A DNA stretch of 64,000 nucleotides, taken from assembly GCA_949152475.1 (NCBI GenBank), contig OX424568.1, positions 3,509,667-3,573,666 of the forward strand, read 5' to 3'. The position numbers were made by a program, and so were the translations under genes. Positions 30,595-41,312 of this stretch are shown piece by piece (position 1 is the stretch's first letter; the number at the start of each line of letters is the position of its first letter). The notes beneath the pieces are model-generated. The model was given only the letters and a program-made list of their open reading frames with translations, had not been told where the DNA came from and did not search any database. This DNA comes from Terebella lapidaria (Eukaryota > Annelida > Polychaeta > Terebellida > Terebellidae).

Positions 30595-33500
30595 TCACTC
30601 AATCTGTTCTGTGATGAAGGTCTCTGCGGCGTGTTCTGATTGCCCGCCGTGTCCGTCAGGTTCTGTCGGTGAGAGGTCAGACAGAGGCGTCCCGTACGCT
30701 GTGTCCTCACTATCACCGTCCTCCTCACTCGTCCTAGACACAGTCAACCGCCGCATCTGCATCTGTTACAAACAAACAAATACACTCAAAATGAATCCCA
30801 TGATAATTTTTACTTTTTCCCTGAATGATTCATTAGTTTTATTTTACTTTGATTTCTTTATTCTTTATGATTATTTTTATGGTTTGATTGATTGATTGAT
30901 TTATTGATTTATTGATTGATTGATTGATTATGTGATTGATCATTACATGTATATGATTCATTACATGTATATGATTGATTTGATTTTATTTTATTAATCA
31001 TTTGAGCAAGACACAATGCACACATGAACACCATACATTTTAATAACTACAATGATGTAGTCCCTACCTGAAGCTGTAGCTTGTTGGTAAAGAAGAGTTT
31101 GCGCCAGCCGATGGCTTCAGCGAGTGACTCCATCTCCTCCGACACGGGAGTCTCGCTCTGGGCACGGTAAATCTGCCGCCACAACTCATCACTTCGACAC
31201 AGCTGATAATAGAACAGCACAATTATAAAATATCATATACTCAAATTGCATTAAATTGGTTCAGGTTTTGGATACCGGGTATGTATATCTGTATTGACCA
31301 TGATGTGAAGGAAATCTACTGAAATTGTCCACATCTACATGTGCAGACATGAGTATGAACATTATCTTATTCAAGCTAGAAAACTGATAATCAGAGTCTG
31401 AAAGAAAACTCTCTCCAACCTCCCAGAAGAACTTGGATGTGAGTGACAGTCGCGAGATGTCCTCAAGGTCCAGACGACGTATCACAGACAGCAGCAGATC
31501 CCTTGGTAACCGTGGTAACCAATCCACCTGACCCCGGGTCAGCCCCTTGATGTACTCCAACATTGACTTGCCAAACACACGGTGCACCTCCCCTGAACAT
31601 GGACATCACCAGAATATAAGTAGTTAGGTCCCAATATATTAAATAACTAAATTGATTATTGCCCCCCCCCCCCCCCCCCATAGGAGTATGTACACAATAT
31701 GGCTGGTACTTTGAAATAGTTTCACTATGTGACTGCATCTTGAAAATGTGCTCACAGGTCAACACGATTTTGTTGAGTGCAGGACAGAAACACTGACACT
31801 GACCTTGTACTCGGTCATCATAAAGGAAATCTTCATGAGTGTCTTTGACTTCTGTCGGATTGACCTTGGCATCAGTGCGAAGTGAAATCTTCCACAGTCG
31901 AAACACCACCTGAGGCCGAATAGATCTTTACATTATAAATGTACAAACATTTAGAGGTGTCTTGATCGAGGAAAGTTTAACTGAGCCAAAATAATATAAA
32001 CATTCAAATGTATCAAAGGTAACCAATACACTGATATTTGGTAACAAAAAAAACCATCATCATAGAGATATTAATACATGTGTATTGCAATATGCCATGC
32101 CCACTGCCCCCCCCCCCCCCCCCCCCCTCACAAAAATCTCTGATATCTCAGACTAGGGAGAGCACTGTTTTTGACATACCGGTATATGGAAAAACCCCAC
32201 GCATTGTACACCATTTCGTTATTCAGTGCACCAACTTGTCGAACCAGCGTAATATATGTATGAACAAAACAGTGTGGAAATATGATGACAGAAATTGTGG
32301 AAAAAAATGTATATCTTGGAGGAAGATTGCTTTTTATAACTTGACCAGGAACAAATCATTTTATGTTGATACAATTTATTACACAATAAGCAAGAATATC
32401 ACCCCCATTTCAAAATTTGTTCAGGGAAACATACCTTATTGGGATTCAGATTCAGAAGATATACATGTATGTTGTATGTGGACAGAAATACGTATTCATC
32501 ATGTATTCATCATGTATTTCAGATGTGGATTATATTGTGTCAAATTGTTTGTTGTTGTTGTGTTGTATACTGTAAACATACTATTTACCATGGTAGATTT
32601 ACCCTGGTAGAACAAAACTGTTAAGAGATTTCCTACAAAATTAAGAACTGTGTAAATGGAGTAGCATGTAGGGCAGGGAAATTTTTATAATTGCAAGTAA
32701 TAATCCTTGTAAAACACTCTGAGGTAAAAAGCCACAAAATTAATCCCTGTAAAAAATTGTAAGCTTACACTATTGAAATGTACATACTGTTTTCAAAACG
32801 GAATAAAGAACAAACATAATAAACATGCAAAATCCAGATTGTTTCCCTTAGGTTAGATTCAACTGTAAAACGACTAATTTTGGCAGACGATTTATTCGAC
32901 GGATTCGGCGATAGGAGAAAAACCGCCAAATTAACTAGCCCCACCGTGGCCAATTACAGTCTCACCGTCTACCGACTGACTGTCACGGTGGGGCTACAAA
33001 TTAACTAGACTATGATAAGAAATCTATGTGGTTTTAAAACCGCCAAACTAAATCTCCCCAACTAACGTGGGGCTCACAGGGGCGGGTTTAGGGGGGGGGG
33101 GGGCAAGGGGGCCTTGCCGCCCCCCCCCCCCAAAAGGAAAAAGAGAAGAAGAAAAAAGAAGGAAAAGGAGAAAAAAGAGGGGAGGAAGTGTTTTCAAGAT
33201 AAAGTACACAGGGAAGTAGCTCTAACTTCTGGGGCCCCATGTCGCGTGCAATGTATTCACCCTATAACCAACCGACCTGTTCTCAGTGGAAGCATTTTAT
33301 GCCTTCTACCTTCTATAAATGATTTGAGAGCATTAAATGGCCAAATGCACTTGACCATTTGATGGGGCCTAAAACTAAGTAATTTTTTATGTCATATTTT
33401 GTTTCAATTACAGTGATCATGCATTTATGGGTGTTAAGTAATGCTTGATAGTTAGATCCAGGAGAACTCTGGGATGCTGTATTAGGCACTCGAATATCGC

Positions 33501-35092
33501 CAGCTTCTGGGGCCCTTGAGCGGGCCCCAGACCCTTGACCAACAGGGGCTTGCTTCAACTTGCCTAGCAACATTTCAGAACTATACTTTCTTTTAAAATC
33601 CTAGATTTGCCTGAACCAGCCATACAACACACTCTTTAGGGGGATGGAAAATGAACCAAAAGGAACCTGTAAAACACACCACTGCATATCCCTTCAGCTT
33701 CTGGGCCCTCAAGCGGGTCTCAGACCTTCGGTTTTCACCACCTCGCTTCACGACATTTCATATCTTGGCCTTCCTTCAGAATCCTGGATTCACGCAAGAT
33801 CAGGTATTCATAAACTCTCCAAGGCCATGGATATTGGACCAAGGAGAGCCCTAGAACACATCATTGGGGATGCATAAACCTTCAGCGTCTGGGGCCCTTA
33901 AGGTAGTTCGCTTCAAACAGTGAGGGGAGGGGGGTCAAAGAGTTTTTTAACATAAATAACTGTGTCAACATAATCTAGAGCTTCAAAATGATATATGTTA
34001 TAGAGTAACTGTTCAGCATCCTAAAACTGAAAAGAAAATAGGGGGTCACCGTAATCCGTTCTCATGGAAAACACGATGCAAGATGTGAATATGGACGAAA
34101 AAATTTGCAAAAATGCCAGAATTTATGTCATTTTAGGTAAATATGTGTGATTTTGATCGAATATGTAGAAGAAACGAGCACGGTGACCCCCTATTTTCTT
34201 TTCAGTATTAGGATGCTGATCATTTACTCTATAAAATAATTTCATTTTGAAGAGATAATATTCAAGAAATGACTTTTCTATTTTGACTCTCCGTTACCTC
34301 CATGTTTGTAGCGGACTACGTTAAGCGGAGGCCCCAGACCCACGGCCGACATAGGCTCGCTTCGCACACGGGCCTCAGGGCTTCGCAACATTTCATATCT
34401 TGGCCCTCCTTCAGAACACTCGATCCCCCCCCCCCCCCCCCAGATCAGGCATTCATAAACTCTCCAAGGCCATGAAATTGGTCCAAGGAGAGCCCTAGAA
34501 CACACCATTGGGCATGCATAAACCTTCAGCGTCTCGGGCCCTTAAGCGGGCCCCAGACCCCCGGGCGACATGGGCTCGCTTTGCTCGCCGCTTTGTCGAT
34601 CAAAAGTTTTGCCCCCCCCCCCCCCCTCCCAAAATCCTATACCCGCCCCTAAAAGTCCAACCGCAAAGGCTCACAACCGCTAAATTTAATACCCGTCAAA
34701 ATTAGTCATTTAATTTACACTATTTTACAGTGTACGAGTAGATCTATACAGAGAGTAGTAGAACAGGGAAACATATTCTATTTTGTGTGATACATGCTGA
34801 AATGGGAATCTGCTAACTGGTCTTGATTCTGAATCTCATGACCAGATCATGACATGTTCATGTTACAGTTACAGATGAGATGAGTACTGTGAAGTTTGAG
34901 TGAGCGATAATAGGGGTGTTATCAATACATAACATCGTTTTGTAATATTCAATGTGAAGGAATTGTTCCTGGTAATCGAACATGGCCAACCTTATCAAGA
35001 TCAACAATAATTTGACAATAATCTTTGGATGGAGACGGTGCAACTGCTGCATGATTCAGTAAAACTCCGTTTTTCGGAATCAACGACTCCAT
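30595..35092 (-). CDS. FBXO36: F-box only protein 36 (FBXO36), five exons
   Basis: Complete coding sequence. Exons: 34991-35092, 31804-31909, 31420-31592, 31068-31202 and 30595-30762. Every border is AG/GT and the 684 nt total is in frame (227 residues). F-box proteins link substrates to SKP1-CUL1 ubiquitin ligases. Exon 1 encodes ...SPSKDYCQI, as in the vertebrate N-terminus. Exon 2 has FRLWKISLR and THEDFL, a FBXO36 hallmark. Exon 3 carries the F-box (LPRDLLLSVIRRLDLEDISR...). Exon 4 ends GWRKLFFTNKLQLQ, almost the same as the human protein by recall. The final 55 residues are acidic and S/T-rich, unlike the short basic human tail, making it about 40 residues longer. Intron 1 (3.1 kb) is full of repeats. 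The substrate is unknown. Confidence 0.92.
30884..30935. repeat. ATTG/ATTT microsatellite
   Basis: A tetranucleotide run, (GATT)n with ATTT interruptions, lies in the last intron of FBXO36. Confidence 0.85.
32936..32996. repeat. Inverted repeat, 13-bp arms
   Basis: TAGCCCCACCGTG (32936-32948) and its exact complement CACGGTGGGGCTA (32984-32996) enclose 35 bp. AAATTAACTAG lies outside or next to both arms. It is within intron 1 of FBXO36. Confidence 0.75.
33487..34640. repeat. ~200-bp tandem repeat inside FBXO36 intron 1, split by a MITE
   Basis: Units start near 33487, 33686, 33880 and 34524 with CTTCAGCGTCTGGGGCCC-like words and share 'AAGCGGGCCCCAGACC', 'CATTTCATATCTTGGCC' and 'CATAAACTCTCCAAGGCCATG'. 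The unit starting at 33880 is interrupted by the MITE 33902-34320. Poly-C runs at about 34425-34441 and 34611-34626 mark the units. Confidence 0.75.
33902..34320. mobile_element. Foldback MITE B with TTAA target duplication
   Basis: A 419-bp element flanked by TTAA (33898-33901, 34321-34324). Its ends are inverted: GGTAGTTCGCTTCAAACAG on the left matches the complement of the right end (CGTAGTCCGCTACAAACA). Near the centre is a strong inverted pair, CTGAAAAGAAAATAGGGGGT (about 34026) and its complement (about 34185). TTAA is the piggyBac target, so it is probably a piggyBac-derived MITE; that is inference. The related unit at about 34524 has the uninterrupted GGGCCCTTAAGCGGG. A partial second copy lies at 53776-54096. 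Confidence 0.85.
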
Positions 35093-35241
35093 CTTGTTTA
35101 CTTTGTTGCCATCCGTAAAAAGTACAGCGCATGGTCAAAATTATTCGTAACCGATCGACTCAAGTCCCAATCCAGTCGATATCCATTTAAATAATGCTCA
35201 CGAACCAAACAGCGGCGTACCCAAGGGGGCGAATGGGGATA

Positions 35242-37081
35242 GACTGTAGGTGACCTCGGCCCATGGTGACCTCGGCCCGGTGATGTCGGCCCGCCCTACA
35301 TACAACAGACCGGTGATGTCGGCCCGCCTTGCTACGGCGATATTTCATCACGTTATGATGAAATCACCGAAGGCAATCAATGTCTCAACGAATATCTATA
35401 GCTTACATAACTTCTGCAGTATTTTTTGGTGTTTCGTAATACGTTTGTGAGACATGTTTATTGTTTTTTACAGTATTACTCATTTTGTTTATTCACACTT
35501 ATATTCTTCTTATAATTTTTTTATCTCTGTTCACTTTGATGTTCACTCGATATTAAAAAATGTTTATTTTTGTATGTTGAAAATAAAGATATTTGAATGA
35601 ATTGAATTGTCTCCATGATACTTCAATGCACAAACTGAGAATCAATAGAGGCATCCTGGGTATGTGAATTGCAATTAACTTTGATCTGCTCAGGTTACCG
35701 AGAATCTGGTTAAGCAATTCTCATTGAGTTTGCTTGATCTGTTGATGTGCTCAAGTTGGCATTACCAGTTACTTCAATGACCAAACTGAGCATCAATAGA
35801 GGCATCCCGGTAATGTGTATTGCAATTAAAATTTGACCTGCTCCATTTACCTGCTGATTTGCCACCAGCTCCTCATGTTGTGTCATACCAAATCATAGCG
35901 GGCACCTCCATTCGCCAGAAAGATAAACTCTTTGACTCTGTTGGATATTCTTACACTGTAAAGCGTCGCACAGGACAGTCGACGTCATGGAGGTGCTCGT
36001 GGATGAACAGCATATTCCCGACGACTTCCTTATCGATGACATAACTGTTGATGACACCCGCCATCTTCTTTTCGCAACTCCCGCACAGCTACAGCTACTG
36101 CAGTCTGCCAAAACTTGGTATCTCGATGGTACGTTCAAGTTGGTGAAACGGCCCTTCAAGCAGCTATTCTCCATCAACAGTTTTCTCAAGCATGGTGACG
36201 CGATGAAGCAGGTAAAAATTATGTAATATTCACATCAATGTCAAATATTCTATTGCTATCTTTTCATCATTTCCCCATATATTCACATACTCTTATAAAC
36301 ATATATTTCTATATTTCACGTATTCTGTCTTTGCAGGTGCCCTTGATGATGTGCTTGATGACGAGACGAACCAAGAAAGACTACATCGCTGTCCTGCGAT
36401 CTGTTCTTGAACACCTTCCCAGTCCCCCCATTGTCCAGCGTCTGGTACTGGACTTTGAAGACGCCCTGTGGAGAGCTGCCCGACGAGTCCTCCCTGATGT
36501 TGAACGTAAAGGCTGTGCCTTCCACTTTGCACAGGTATATATTAGTTTGTGCCTATTACCGCCATGTATATTAGTTTTTGTCTGTTTTACTGCAATGTTT
36601 GTCTATATGTATATGTAATCGTTATCTCCGTCTTTGTACCTTTGCACCACATGCTCATAAAGCCTATTTTTTAAATAAAAAAATTAATCCATATTGAATT
36701 CTTAGCTTATTTATTTTTATGACAAGGTCAAACAAATATAAGACAACACGATGGATTACAACTGGTTTAATTCTGACGAAACAAATAACAGTATTGATAC
36801 TAATCACAGAAAAGGTGACAAACCCAGAAAATGTCTACATACAATTTGATGATGGCAAAATCGTGAACATGAACAGTGCAATCAATTAGCCTACATCAGA
36901 CGCTTCATAATTGGGTTGACTAACAGTATGAACAACAATCGAGACTTGCCATGCACAGTGATAGTTGTAACAACGTAAATATCCATTTGCCGCCTGCCGC
37001 CCTAACACTATTAATTGCAATCTACTGGGCGGGCCGAAGTCACCGGTCCGAGATCACCATGGGCCGAGGTCACTGCACCCC
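35242..37081 (+). mobile_element. MULE-type DNA transposon with 9-bp target duplication
   Basis: ATGGGGATA occurs at 35233-35241 and 37082-37090, fitting the 8-10 bp duplications of Mutator-like elements. Just inside are inverted repeats of 47 bp with about 4 mismatches: GTGACCTCGGCCCATGGTGA... at 35250-35296 and its complement at 37027-37073. The outermost ~8 bp are less well matched. The interior has transposase remnants (next entry). A perfect-length duplication suggests a fairly young insertion, but the coding region is degraded. It lies about 150 bp upstream of the FBXO36 start codon. Confidence 0.85.
35820..36534 (+). pseudogene. FLYWCH/MULE transposase remnant
   Basis: The 5' part encodes the start of a FLYWCH zinc finger (LFDSVGYSYTVKRRTGQSTSWRC), which is cut off and changes frame. 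From about 35987 a MULE-domain frame reads WYLDGTFKLVKRPFKQLF and then KHGDAMKQ, followed by a GT donor at 36213. After an AG at about 36335 it resumes [28 protein letters not shown] and GCAFHFAQ, and another GT donor follows at about 36535. The DGTF and DFE-A acidic residues of the DDE core are visible. The remaining C-terminal part and the rest of the FLYWCH finger are missing. It is a broken, intron-bearing transposase, not a working host gene. Confidence 0.75.
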
Positions 37082-37620
37082 ATGGGGATAAGCCCCCCCC
37101 CCCCCCATTTGTCCTCCAAACTGCCTTCTATAAATCCGTGAAGTTTTTTTTAGGGGGGAGGGTAGTTGTCCCAGGGTTGCGAAACTAGGGGGAGGGGGGA
37201 GATTGTCAGGTTTGAACCATATTGATCACCGTATCAGCATCCAGATTTCACGCCCGCCTCTGAATGTTTGTAATCAGAGCACCTGTTCACGTTTATTATT
37301 TTTTATTGAGTATTTCCTACTACTTTGACACCAGTTAAATTACATTGGCTTATATTTACGATGCTAGAATGCGTCAGAACACAAAAAAATTGCTGGGAAA
37401 AGAAATAAACCGTTACTGCCTGGGAATAAAATACACAGGGGCAGATCCATGGTTTTATTGAGGGAACCATTAGGGTCATGACAAATACACATACTGACTG
37501 GAACACAATGAAAATTTCTATAATGAGAATGCAAACGTGTTTATTTAAATCAATTACGGGAGCAGTATATAACGGGAGAGTATATAGATTTTTCGATCGT
37601 CTTCTTTATTGTCATATCTT

Positions 37621-38102
37621 TTAAAGCAGCTGCCTTCGAAAACAGGCAATATTTTCTGAAAACTGTATTTCATAAGTAACTGAATGAGACGTACTGACAT
37701 CAATTGTTATGGCTACAACCAGTCTTGGGGGGGGGGGGGGGTTCGCTAATTATTGCAGGTAGTTCACGCGTCAATACAGGAACTGTATCTATCACACGCA
37801 GATGAAAACAAAAGCATAAAAGTGCAAAATGGACTGACAATTCCACGCACACCATCGTATATCACTGATTATTGTCTCATAACTACACTATATATGCAGA
37901 TACAACCTGAAAAATGTGCTCGATTTGGACTTTTAAAGGCAATTTGTACATTTGTTTACATTCGGGCTTGATGGATAAATCTCGGACGGACTGTAATCGT
38001 CAAAATCAATGTACATATGTTTTGTTATAACGTATTAGATGATTTGAACTGAAATTTAGTTTCGAAAAAAGTATTGCATTCATTCGAAGGCAGCTGCTTT
38101 AA
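37621..38102. mobile_element. MITE C with TTAA ends
   Basis: TTAA (37621-37624, 38099-38102) flanks inverted ends AGCAGCTGCCTTCGAA and TTCGAAGGCAGCTGCT. Inverted repeats including TTAA are about 22 bp and perfect. The element is about 480 bp with an internal poly-G (about 37727-37741). There is no coding capacity. Confidence 0.75.
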
Positions 38103-38868
38103 AACTTTATTTGTATGGTTATATCATGAGATGATTCCTATACGCTGATAAAAGGTAGAACAAATTATGAACTTCTATACTTAGGGTCATCCTTTTTACT
38201 TTTCATTAGTTTTTTATAATGTAACATCATGCCATAGGCAATACGCGGATTATCTGCATCAGAACGGCATAACACTCCAACAGATAGACCTAATTTCTCT
38301 GTGGCATATCAAGATATTTATTCAAACTATATCTCGTTATTCTAACGTTCCTAGTGTTGTAAAACATATTTAGGAATTGACAAAGTTCCATACCAATCGT
38401 TCCCCGCCCGTAATGAACGTCTATGGACGCGAAACTCAAAATAGAGATTACTGTGAGGCCTTTATTTTGACCAAGTGTGTACTCATGTTTCGAAACCGGA
38501 AATGACCTTCACGATGGTTTTACGCAGAAAACTGGGTCAGGCCAAGCATCAAAATAACCCAAAAGGAGGTTCAGCGAAGAAATGAGGATGGTACAGTGGG
38601 ATGCGTGTCCCATTGTACCCATGGCAACCGGACCTCTTTCTGTGCGTGCGCGATAGCTGAGGGATCATTTATTTTCTTAGAGTGATTGAAAAAAAACCAG
38701 CTTGATTCGACATGGACGAGCCGAGCAGGAGATGACCTGGCTGAGCTCTATGCCACATGCAGAAACCTGTGTTTTTGCACTACACCATGCCAGAAATGTC
38801 CAAGTCACTGGACAATCGCATTATGCTCTGGGGCGGTTAAATCGGTTTTCGGCTAAAGGGTACAATAC

Positions 38869-39262
38869 AAAATTTGTTAGCATCGAAACATTACGTACAC
38901 AGTGCGGTTCGCCTAGACAGTAAGTAAGTAACGGCTTGCTTCGAACCATTAAAATTTGCAGAAAATGACGAGACCTTGGTGAAAACCTTCTCACCTAGGT
39001 GAAAACCTTCTCACTTAGGTGAAAACCTTCTCACCCAGGTGAAAACCTTCTCACCTAGGTGAAAACCTTCTCACTTAGGTGAAAACCTTCTCACCCAGGT
39101 GAAAACCTTCTCACCCCGGTGAATACCTTCTCAAAATTTGTTAGCATCGAAACATTACGTACACAGTGCGGTTCGCCTAGACAGTAAGTAAGTAACGCCT
39201 TGCTTCGAACCATTAAAATTTGCAGAAAATGACGAGACCTTGGTGAAAACCTTCTCACCAAG
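38869..39262 (+). repeat. Tandem duplication of ~120 bp at the minisatellite edge
   Basis: AAAATTTGTTAGCATCGAAA... through GACGAGACCTTGGTG is found at about 38869 and again at 39133, 264 bp apart, with one clear difference. The second copy is embedded in the minisatellite, so the array's left edge has been duplicated together with some units. Confidence 0.85.
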
Positions 39263-39758
39263 GTGAAAACCTTCTCACTTAGGTGAAAACCTTCTCACCC
39301 CGGTGAGAACCTTCTCACCCCGGTGAATACCTTCTCACCCTGGTGAGAACCTTCTCACCCCGGTGAAAAGCTTCTCACCCCGGTGAAAACCTTCTCACCT
39401 AGGTGAAAACCTTCTTACCCCGGTGAAAACCTCACTCCGGTGAAAACCTTCTCAACCCGGTGAAAACCTTATCACCTAGGTGAGAACCTTCTCACCTCGG
39501 TGAAAACCTTCTCACCCCGGTGAAAACCTTCTCACCTCGGTGAAAACCTTCTCACCCCATTGAAAACCTCACCTTGGTGAAAACCGTCTCACTCCAGTGA
39601 AAACCTTCTCACCTCGGTGAAAACCTTCTCACCCTGGTGAGAACTTTCTCACCCCGGTGAAAACCTTCTCACCTCGATGAAAACCTTCTCACCCTGGTGA
39701 GAACTTTCTCACCCCAGTGAAAACCTTCTCACCTCTGTGAAAACCTCTGTGAAAACCG
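38978..39758 (+). repeat. 20-bp minisatellite, forward half
   Basis: About 30 units of GGTGAAAACCTTCTCACCYN. Each unit is itself nearly palindromic (GGTGA...TCACC). Variants differ mainly in the two bases before GGTGA. Confidence 0.95.
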
Positions 39759-41064
39759 GTGTGAGAAAGTATTCACGGGGGTGAGAAGGTTTTCACCGAG
39801 GCGAGAAGGATTTCACCGGTTTGAGAAGGATTTCACTGAGGTGAGAAGGTTTTCACCGGGGTGAGAATGTTTTCACCTAGGTGAGAAGGTTTTCACTGGG
39901 GTGAGAAGGTTTTCACCGAGGTGAGAAGGTTTTCACCGGGGTGAGAAGGTTTTCACCTAGGTGAAAAGGTTTTAACGGGGTGAGAAGGTTTTCACCGGGA
40001 TGAGAAGGTTTGCATTGGGGTGAGAAGGTTCTCACCGGGGTGAGAAGGTTCTCACTAGGTTCTCACTGGGGTAAGAAGGTATTCACTGGGGTGAGAAGAA
40101 TTTCACCAGGGTGAGAAGGTTTTCACCGGGGTGAGAAGGTTTTCACCTCGGTGAAAAGGTTTTCACCGGGGTGAGAAGGTTTTCAATAGGATGGGAAGGT
40201 TTGCATCGGGGTGAGAAGGTTCTCACCGGGGTGAGAAGGTTCTCACTAGGTTCTTACCGGGGTGAGAAGGTATTCACCGGGGTGAGAAGGTTTTCACCAG
40301 GGTTAGAAGGTTTTCACCGGGGTGAGAAGGTTTTCACCAGAGTGAGAAGGTTTTCACCGAGGTGAGAAGGTTTTCACCTAGGTGAGAGGTTCCCACTGGG
40401 GTGAGAAGGTTCTCACCAGGGTGAGAAAGTTTTCACCGGGGTGAGAAAGTTTTCACCTAGGTGTGAAGGTTTTCACCGGGATGAAAATGTTTCCACCGAG
40501 GTGAGAAGGTTTTCACCGGGGTGAGAAGGTTTTCACCTAGGTGAGAAGGTTTTCACCTAGGTGAGGAGGTTTTCACCTAGATGAGAAGGTTTTCACCTAG
40601 GTGAGAAGGTTCTCACCGGGGTGAGAATGTTTTCACCGGGGTGAGAAGGTATACACCTATGTGATTAGGTTTTAACCGGAGTGAGAAGGTTTCCACTGGG
40701 GTGAGAAGGTTTTCAAATAGGTAAGAAGGTTCTCACCGGGGTGAGAAGGCTTTCACCGGGGTAAGAAAGTTTTCACCTAGGTGTGAAGGTTTTCACCGGG
40801 GTGAAAATGTTTCCATCGAGGTGAGAAAGTTTTCACCGGGGTGAGAAGGTTTTCACCGGGATGAGGTTTTCACCTAGGTGAGAAGGTTTTCACCTAGGTG
40901 AGAAGGTTTTCACCTAGGTGAGAAGGTTCTCACCGGGGTGAGAAGGTATACACCTAGGTGATTAGGTTTTCACCGGAGTGAGAAGGTTTTCACCAGGGTG
41001 AGAAGGTTCTCACCGGGATGAGAAGGTTCTCACGGGGGTGAGAAGGTTTTCACCAGGGTGAGAA
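39759..41064 (-). repeat. 20-bp minisatellite, inverted half
   Basis: About 65 units of GGTGAGAAGGTTTTCACCGG, the reverse complement of the forward half. The switch is abrupt at about 39758. Since 20 is not a multiple of 3, the array creates artefactual 20-residue repeat ORFs (for example 40171-40365); these are not genes. Confidence 0.95.
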
Positions 41065-41312
41065 AGCACAAGCTCACTCCGAAGCACCAGTTCAACACAA
41101 GCTCGCTTAGCGTGTCATCGGTAATTAATAAATGATCCCTGTCTGGCAGAAGGCGGTCCCACTGGGACCAGTGTGTCCCACTAGACCATCCGCACTTCTT
41201 CGCTGTACCTCCTCTCGGTTTTACTTGAAACTGGGTCAGGTCAAGCATCAAAATAATGGAACCGTGAAGAGATTAGCGCAGAGAACAACAATATTCTTCC
41301 GTTTTAGACAAA

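Larger units (their letters stand above)
38530..41256 (+). repeat. 28-bp direct repeats bracketing the minisatellite
   Basis: AACTGGGTCAGGCCAAGCAT... (38530-38557) recurs at 41229-41256 with one mismatch. Together they bracket the whole inverted minisatellite. Confidence 0.7.

Noticed and set aside
40171..40365. 64-codon repeat protein with GEKVFTGVRRFSP units
   Set aside because: It is the translation of the 20-bp minisatellite; indels break the frame elsewhere and there is no other support.
38978..41064. CRISPR-like look of the regular 20-bp repeats
   Set aside because: Units follow each other without unique spacers, in animal DNA, with no cas genes. It is a minisatellite.
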